Below, in pieces: positions 57,262-64,000 of a stretch of 64,000 nt of DNA. A program made the translations under genes and the position numbers. The stretch covers positions 17,071,001 through 17,135,000 of the forward strand of contig CM074856.1 in NCBI GenBank assembly GCA_037501455.1, written 5' to 3'. The DNA comes from Lantana camara. Lineage: Eukaryota > Streptophyta > Magnoliopsida > Lamiales > Verbenaceae. Positions within the stretch are counted from its first letter, which is position 1. Each line of letters starts with the position of its first letter. The notes below the pieces were generated by a model. It made no database searches, was not told where the DNA came from, and saw only the letters and a program-made list of their open reading frames with translations.

Positions 57262-57599
57262 AAGTGGCTTTTAGGGGAAAATTGCAAAAATGGTATACCA
57301 ACTAGACCCATTTAGCAAAAGTGGTACAATATCTTTTCCGGTGACAAATTTACCCTGTAACTTCCAAAAAGTTGCAATTTAATGCAAAAATTCGTTGGAG
57401 ACCCGAATACCGACCGAAAACCTGACCCGAAATCTGATGTGTCATCATTTTGTATTACGTGGCAATACCACCAAGGCCACATCCAATACCACTAGACATG
57501 TGTCTTTTTGACCCATTTAAAATAAATTGAAAATGCCAAAATTACAATTAATAAACTTTAGTAAATAATTAATAAACTTTATTTTTATTGTGCATAATA
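57262..57599. mobile_element. One arm of a MULE-like foldback element
   Basis: It begins GGGGAAAATTGCAAAAATGG, much like the end of the next element (GAGAAAATTGCATTTTTGG), and continues with a GC-richer segment (57370-57480) common in such arms. No inverted partner was found, so either half the element has been lost or the similarity is limited to the tip. Confidence 0.4.
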
Positions 57600-57608
57600 T
57601 ATTTTCTA

Positions 57609-58622
57609 GAGAAAATTGCATTTTTGGTCCCATAGGACATAGGTCAATTTTTTTTTGGTCCCGTAGTTTTTAAATCGTCCCGCACTTTTAGTTTTTCGAC
57701 AAATGTAGTCCCAAAGTGAAAATTTTTCAATATTAGTCCCAAAAAATTTAGAAATATATATTTATAATATTTTTCCTTAATTAAAAAATACATATCAAAT
57801 ACTAGGAAAAATTTAAAAGAATACCAACCACAAGATATGCATTTTATTTTTATAATAAATAATAAATTATTACATTTTAAAGTATAAGTATTACTTTAAA
57901 ATTATAAAATAAAAAAATAAAAACATTTACATAATAACATAATTAATAAAATAATCTTCAGTATTGTATTTAGTTAAAAATATATAAAATAAAAAATTGA
58001 AAATAATTAATATATATGGCTACTAATTGAAAATAAAAAATTGATGTTATTTTTGAATTCTCACTAAATATAATGGCTACTAATTAATTTTTAATTTTTT
58101 AATTAATATTATATTACTGAATAAAATATATATAAATTTTTTGTTATTTTCAATTTTAACTAAACCCAATGTTAATTATTTTAAATAAATACAATGTTAT
58201 ATATATAAGAAATATTTAAGTATTATATTAATTAATTTTAATTTTTTATTTTACATATTTTTAACTAAATGCAATATTGAAGATTATTTTATTACTTATG
58301 TTATTATGTATATATTTTTATTTTTTTATTTTATAATTTTAAAGTAATACTTATACTTTAAAATGTAATAATTTATTATAAAAATAAAATGCATATCATG
58401 TGGTTGGTATTCTTTTAATTTTTTTTTAATATTTGATATGTATTTTTTAATTAAGGAAAAATATTATAAATATATATTTCTAAATTTGTTGGGACTAATA
58501 TTGAATTTTTTTCACTTTGGGACTACATTTGTCAAAAAACTAAAAGTACGAGACGATTTAAAAACTACGGGACCAAAAAAAAATTGACCTATTTTCTATG
58601 GGACCAAAAATGCAATTTTCTC
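57609..58622. mobile_element. Long-armed foldback element, Mutator type
   Basis: Ends are GAGAAAATTGCATTTTTGGTC and its inverse complement. The arms pair, with few mismatches, for roughly 420 bp each, out past the 'ataagtattactttaaaat' and 'aaatgtaataattt' segments, leaving a short AT-rich centre near 58100. Perfect 9-bp repeats TATTTTCTA flank it (57600-57608 and 58623-58631). Long terminal inverted repeats and a 9-bp duplication place it with MULEs. No transposase; 1014 bp in all. Confidence 0.92.
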
Positions 58623-58631
58623 TATTTTCTA

Positions 58632-58916
58632 TTTTTGAATTGATCATCAAATACAATTTTTTTTTTTGTATAAAAATATAGAAATTACAAATCTACAAGC
58701 CAAAATTTTTGTATAATTCAATAAAATAAATTTAATAATTAAACAATATTAAAAATGAACTTTGAATGAAAAATAAATACATACATTAATATTACTAATA
58801 TTATATAAATAACATGAATTGATCATAAAGTCACGGTTGAAAGAGTCCAAAAACCCTCTAAGCTTGGAATTAATTGCATAAGTTAGGGGGGGGGGGGGAG
58901 GGGGGGACCACGTTCT
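58632..58916. other. AT-rich spacer ending in a poly(G) tract
   Basis: No ORF. The notable feature is a run of 13 G, an A, and 7 G at 58886-58906, just left of the tandem duplication. Such a purine run could be a relic polypurine tract or could be slippage. Confidence 0.55.
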
Positions 58917-61169
58917 GAAAGTAACGCTGTGATTAAGGGTGATACTTAGTGGAGATTAAGGCTGAAGTGATTGGAAAATGTAGGGGGAAGAACTGCACCA
59001 ATCGCCACTACAAATACGCAGCAGCAGTTTTAGATGAGAGAACACACACTTCTTACGCCTCACGCAGCAGCAATCCAGAGCACGAGAGAAGAATTCGAGC
59101 TTCGCACTAGTTTATTCTTCTTTCCCTTGTTTTGTTGAAACTATGTTTTATTATTCGTATTTGTGTTTGAACCTTGTTATGAATTTCTAATTCATTTATA
59201 GTTGGGATTTTCCCGAGCATGGTTTAGACTTGTGAGACAATTTTCTTTAGGTTGATTAATCGAAGTTATCCGTTTTATTCCCGATTTCATGTTATTGGGT
59301 GTTGCTTTATTCTTTGATTTAGAGCTCGAGTCTTAGAATTTTCAATACGCATATAGCTAGTTAAATTGTTTGGTGGAGTTACCCGGATAATTAGCAAAGT
59401 GGCAATCAACACTAGGACATTAAGTTTGTCTGAATTTTGTGTTGTGGAATAATTCGATCTAATTAGACGAGGTAGGAGTTCTCACTAAGTCAATTAGGGT
59501 TATTATTTCTTTAGCCCGTAAAGCAAATAAGCAATTAGCTAATTGAATCTTAGAGGGAGTTTCCGAAAAGGTTATTAGCTAGTTAGCGAATAGTCTTTAG
59601 GAGTTTCTTTAGATTATTCTGAAAATACGAAGAAATGAGGGAGCCTAAGGTAATTGGTAACTATAGCTAGCCTAACGAGGAATTAATCACCCTGTCTGTG
59701 ATCATAGTCTGATGCATGCGTAGGAAAATCCCGACTATTTGATATCCACTGAATTTGTACTAGTTTTATCTTTGTCTAAATTTAGTTCAGTTAATTTGTC
59801 ATTTGTTTATTTAGTTTATTTTTATCTAATCAAAATCTCAAATCCCTCCCACCCCCTATTTTAATTATTTCTTTCGTTTCTTTTGCATCAAGAAAAAGGA
59901 TTACAAACTCATCCAATCCTCGTGGATCGATACCCGTTGCAGCTATTTTACAATTTAATCATGTGCAATATTTGGGATTTAATCTTGGTGGTCTCGACAC
60001 CCGTCAATTTTTGGCGCCGTTGTTGGGGACTGGTTTTTAATTGAAAGTAACGTTGTGATTAAGGGTGATACTTAGTGGAGATTAAGGCTGAAGTGATTGG
60101 AAAATGTGGGGCGAAGAACTGCACCAATTGCCACTACAAATACGCAGCAGCAGTTTTAGATGAGAGAACACACACTTCTTACGCCTCACGCAGCAGCAAT
60201 CCAGAGCACGAGAGAAGAATTCGAGCTTCGCACTAGTTTATTCTTCTTTCCCTTGTTTTGTTGAAACTATGTTTTATTATTCGTATTTGTGTTTGAACCT
60301 TGTTATGAATTTCTAATTCATTTATAGTTGGGATTTTCCCGAGCATGGTTTAGACTTGTGAGATAATTTTCTTTGGGTTGATTAATCGAAGTTATCCGTT
60401 TTATTCCCGATTTCATGTTATTGGGTGTTGCTTTATTCTTTGATTTAGAGCTCGAGTCTTAGAATTTTCAATACGCATATAGCTAGTTAAATTGTTTGGT
60501 GAAGTTACCCGGATAATTAGCAAAGTGGCAATCAACACTAGGACATTAAGTTTGTCTGAATTTTGTGTTGTGGAATAATTCGATCTAATTAGACGAGGTA
60601 GGAGTTCTCACTAAGTCAATTAGGGTTATTGTTTCTTTAGCCCGTAAAGCAAATAAGCAATTAGCTAATTGAATCTTAGAGGGAGTTTCCGAAAAGGTTA
60701 TTAGCTAGTTAGGGAATAGTCTTTAGGAGTTTCTTTAGATTATTATGAAAATACGAAGAAATGAGGGAGCCTAAGGTAATTGGTAACTATAGCTAGCCTA
60801 ACAAGGAATTAATCACCCTGTCTGCGATCATATTCTGATGCATGCGTAGGAAAACCCCGACTATTTGATATCCACTGAATTTGTACTAGTTTAATCTTTG
60901 TCTCAATTTAGTTCAGTTAATTTGTCATTTGTTTATTTAGTTTATTTTTAGTCTAATCAAAATCTCAAATCCCTCCCACCCCCTATTTTAATTATTTGTT
61001 TCGTTTCCTTTGCATCAAGAAAAAGGATTACAAACTCATCCAATCCTCGTGCATCGATACCCGTTGCAGCTATTTTACAATTTAATCATGTGCAATATTT
61101 GGGATGTAATCTTGGTGGTCTCGACACCCGTCAATTTTTGGCGTCGTTGTTGGGGACTGGTTTTTAATT
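58917..61169 (+). mobile_element. Tandem duplication of an Athila-type LTR end plus PBS
   Basis: Two head-to-tail copies, about 58917-60042 and 60043-61169, offset by 1126 bp and differing at only about one base in a hundred by eye. Each begins gaaagtaacg, carries most of an LTR, ends the LTR part with gacacccgtca, and then has a primer-binding-site-like sequence (ggcgccgttgttggggact at about 60013; ggcgtcgttgttggggact at about 61139, one base mutated). The gag gene follows the second copy only. The LTR start (TG) and upstream U3 are missing from both. The plus strand is sense. Confidence 0.85.
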
Positions 61170-61188
61170 GATTTTGTTTCTTTTTCTT

Positions 61189-62375
61189 ATGCCTAGGAAC
61201 CTTCGTTCGGGACAGCTTGTTGCAAACGATCCCGAGATCGAAAAGACAGCTAAGAAGATTAGAAAGTGGACAAGATAAAGGAAAGAACAAGCAGCAGTTG
61301 GTGAAAGTTCGAGTCTGTTTGAGCTGGATTCTGACATTAAAACTGAACAGAATTTAGAACTTAAAGAGCAGACTGTCAGCAAACCTGACAGTGATCATAG
61401 TCAGGATATGGCTCATAACGGGATGCTTCAGGAGCTTGCCCGACCTACTGAAGCACAACAGCCACTCTGCATAACCTTTCCAGAACTACAAGAAGGCTTC
61501 GAACTGAAGTCAGGACTCATCCATTTGTTCCAACCTTCCGTGGGTTGGAAAATGAGGATCCGAACAAGCATTTGAAGGAATTTCACCTTGTGTGCACATC
61601 CATGAAGCCACACAATGTGATAGAGGATCAAATTAAGCTAAGGGCCTTCTCATTCTCATTGCAAGATGCAGCTAAGGATTGGTTGTATTACTTACCTTCG
61701 GGTACGGTCAGTACTTGGGCTGAAATGTCGAGACAATTTCTCGAGAGATACTTTCCAACTTCTCGTGCTACAAATATCAGGCGAGAGATTTGTGGAGTTA
61801 AACAAAAAGATTCCGAGAGCCTCTATGAATATTGGGAAAGGTTCAAGAGATTGCAGGCAAGTTGCCTCTAACATGGAATTTCGGATCAATTAGTCATTCA
61901 ATACTTTTACGAGGGCCTAACTCCGATGGAACGCCTAATGATGGATGCGGTGAGTGGTGGAGCTATTGTTAGCAAGGCACCTGCTGAAGCTAGAGAGCTT
62001 ATTTCAACCATGACAGCAAATTCTCAACAATTTGGAGCTCGGCAGGATATACCAAGGACGGTAAATGAGGTCAAAACAAATTCACTTGATGAAATTAAGT
62101 CTTTGCTAACAACCTTGGTGCAGAAAATGAATGTAGGTACTAATCCACCCGTGAGAGTATGTGGCATTTGCACTAGCCCCGAGCACCCAAACGATGCGTG
62201 CCCAATGCTCCACGAAGAGACTTCCACAAATGTGAATGCCATAGATTTTCAGCAGCGAAAGGATCACTTACAACCCCAGATGGAAGTACCACCCACATTT
62301 AAGCTACGCTAACAATCAACCAAATAATCAGAACTTCCGTCCACCTCCACCGTAGCCAAGACCACAACACCCTCC
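61189..62375 (+). pseudogene. Athila/Tat-type gag remnant
   Basis: The ATG at 61189 (MPRNLRSGQLV) opens 20 nt after the leader. A stop at 61276-61278 and a frameshift near 61530 precede the capsid-type Retrotrans_gag region (HLKEFHLVCTSMKPH, IKLRAFSFSLQDAAKDWLYY, FLERYFPTSRATNIRREICG, YEYWERFKRLQASC; 61560-61870). A stop at 61869-61871 follows, then the same frame type continues (YFYEGLTPMERLMMDA..SGGA, 61905-61960). A CCHC zinc knuckle, CGICTSPEHPNDAC (CX2CX4HX4C), lies at about 62160-62201. The gag part ends in a copia LTR at 62376. It would have built the virus-like particle. Nonfunctional. Confidence 0.92.
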
Positions 62376-64000
62376 TGTTGGAAAAAACGAATCAGAAAGC
62401 AGCAGAATTTAAAAAAATTTCCCAACAAAAGGATCTAGGACTCGCAATCGTGTATCCAAATTCATAAAGATAAGAAACTTACTTTTCTTTTATTCTTTCT
62501 TGAAGCGTTTCAAGCCACCCAAGAACGCTCTTCTCGCGGCTTGATCCCCTCTCCTTGGTAAAGCTCGAATCTTCAAACTTCTAACTTGAAGCTCTCTAGA
62601 GATAGTCCACCAACTTGATCACAATCTAACTAGTAAGGATGCTAGTTCTCTAGTTAGTGTTTAGGCTTAACCTAGGGTTTCGTTTATCTTGGAGAAAGGA
62701 TGGTGTTCAACACATGAACCAAAAGAATTGCCAATTCGCTCTAAGGGGAGCTCGAGCTCCCCTATTTATATTAAGGGAGGACCGAAAATCCTAGTCCTTT
62801 ATGGACTAGGGTTTTGGTCTCTCTCTCTCCTATTACTTGATCATCAAGTAATTTTGACTTTGACTTTGAATTCAAATTCAAATCAACTTTCAAGAGAGCT
62901 AAAAATATCCAAACTATTTTTGGATAATTTTATACTTTATTTATTTAAAATAAATAACTTATTTTATCTAATTAATTAATTCATAATTAATTAACTAGAT
63001 TATTTTTCTCCAAAATAAGACTTTCTTTTTAATTCAAAATTAAATCAAAGTCTATTAAATAATTAACAAATTAATTATTTAATATATATATACAATATAT
63101 ATATATTTACACGTGTCACAAGGACACGTGTCACTCACGTGAGCCACACATGTGGTTTCACACGTGTGGAACCCTCTTGGCCCGATTAACTCGTTTAATA
63201 ATTTTCAAGCCTCAACTCATGTAACCAAGTTGTTGTGTGTGACCCTCTAGGTTTTCAATTCAATTAGCAGTGACCCTAATTAATTAATTCACTAATTAAT
63301 TAATCAGTCCACAGATTAAACGACCATAGTCTAGCAACAGGTGTTTAACCCCTAGCTGAATTGGAATGTTCGGATTCGACAGAACCTTTAAGTCATTGAT
63401 TCATGTGAGATACAATCCTCCTACTTACTATCTCTCAACCAAGATCTAGGGCAAGGGAATAATCAGAACCCTAATAATCCGGTCTTAAAGCTAAGTGCAT
63501 TTCATATCCATTTGATCTCAATCCAAGAAACCCTTTTCTTGATGTCTTGATCTACTGCCTTGGCCAAGGACTCCATATGGCATATGAATGACTTAGACAA
63601 TAAGAGATCACCTTGCAAATGCAAGTGTAGGTCCTTTCTTGATTCTCATTCACTTTCATGAATCACTTGTGCAGCCCCAGCATAAGCCTTGAATCAGTTG
63701 TCTAAGGCGACACCCTTTAAAGCTTATACCTAAGACTACAGAATTAACTCATAAAGTGACAAGGAACCTCAAGTCTAAGGATCAATTAATCACATCAACG
63801 ACTCGTGAGATATTTCCTAATCTGGAAGTTTCCATTTCCTGAAATAGAAACTTCCTTTCCCATTTAGGAATGTTCTCACACGGGGCACCTCAGTGAACTT
63901 ACTTATTAAAGTAAGCACCCTCATGTATCACGCACGTATCAACTATACACTTTGCACCTCCATGAAACAAGGTGGTCCTTCTTAAGGGCGTGATCCCACA
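62376..64000 (-). mobile_element. Copia LTR running off the window
   Basis: Matches 19197-20820 nearly base for base, starting TGTTGGAAAA. It keeps the minus-strand TATA box (near 62762), an 18-bp palindrome GGGGAGCTCGAGCTCCCC (62744-62761), and four of the five CACGTG motifs (63110-63167). The gag sequence directly to its left has no primer-binding site, so this is either a solo LTR or the 3' LTR of an element extending beyond 64000. The expected duplication would start with the five bases before it, CCTCC (62371-62375). Confidence 0.92.

Overview
This is a stretch of flowering-plant nuclear DNA, most likely from a eudicot, and it lies in a repeat-dense, gene-poor part of the genome. The evidence is AT-rich non-coding sequence, plant families of Ty1/copia and Ty3/gypsy retrotransposons, a plant L1-type LINE with a C-terminal RNase H, hAT, Mutator-like (MULE) and Helitron elements, and tRNA-derived SINEs. 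I cannot name the species. The only convincing intact host gene is an intronless RING-H2 E3 ubiquitin ligase at 12902-13765 (+). A possible last exon of a second gene lies at 3351-3653 (-).

Layout. 0.4-2.5 kb: broken Ty3/gypsy pol (protease, reverse transcriptase, RNase H). 2.5-6.1 kb: a hAT/MULE-like end, a SINE-like unit, the possible exon, and an old array of about 95-bp units later split by a LINE tail (3771-4520), a Helitron (4581-5910) and a 15-nt poly(A)-bearing insert. 6.46-7.33 kb: solo LTR with target duplication ATAGT. 7.63-12.15 kb: 5'-truncated LINE with a 17-bp target duplication, itself interrupted by a small DNA transposon and a copia solo LTR. 12.8-14.0 kb: RING gene and SINE. 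14.1-17.9 kb: MULE-type MITE, a hAT nested in a hAT, and a MULE transposase N-terminal remnant.

17.9-44.3 kb: mostly one complex on the minus strand. Three LTRs of about 3.4 kb alternate with two nearly identical non-coding internal domains of about 3.3 kb (LTR-internal-LTR-internal-LTR). This is the signature of a LARD-like non-autonomous gypsy element joined through a shared LTR. A young 6.1-kb Athila-like element (35437-41563, duplication AAGCT) sits in the rightmost LTR, and a copia solo LTR (19197-21133, duplication ATAGA) lies in a neighbouring LTR fragment.

44.3-51.1 kb: gypsy LTR fragment, decayed copia pol interrupted by a solo LTR, the copia 3' LTR with a GC-rich block, and another LINE tail. 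51.1-53.7 kb: AT-rich sequence with nothing recognisable. 53.7-64 kb: copia leader with primer-binding site and 5' LTR, a Tat/Athila-type LTR fragment, a long-armed MULE foldback (57609-58622, 9-bp duplication), a 1.13-kb tandem duplication of an Athila-type LTR end plus primer-binding site, its broken gag gene, and a copia LTR running off the window.

Most coding remnants are defective. The elements do not form a pathway. What can be read is an order of events: old tandem unit and gypsy remnants first, then LINE, Helitron and hAT insertions, then LTR elements, with the Athila-like element at 35.4-41.6 kb and the 58.9-61.2 kb duplication among the most recent.
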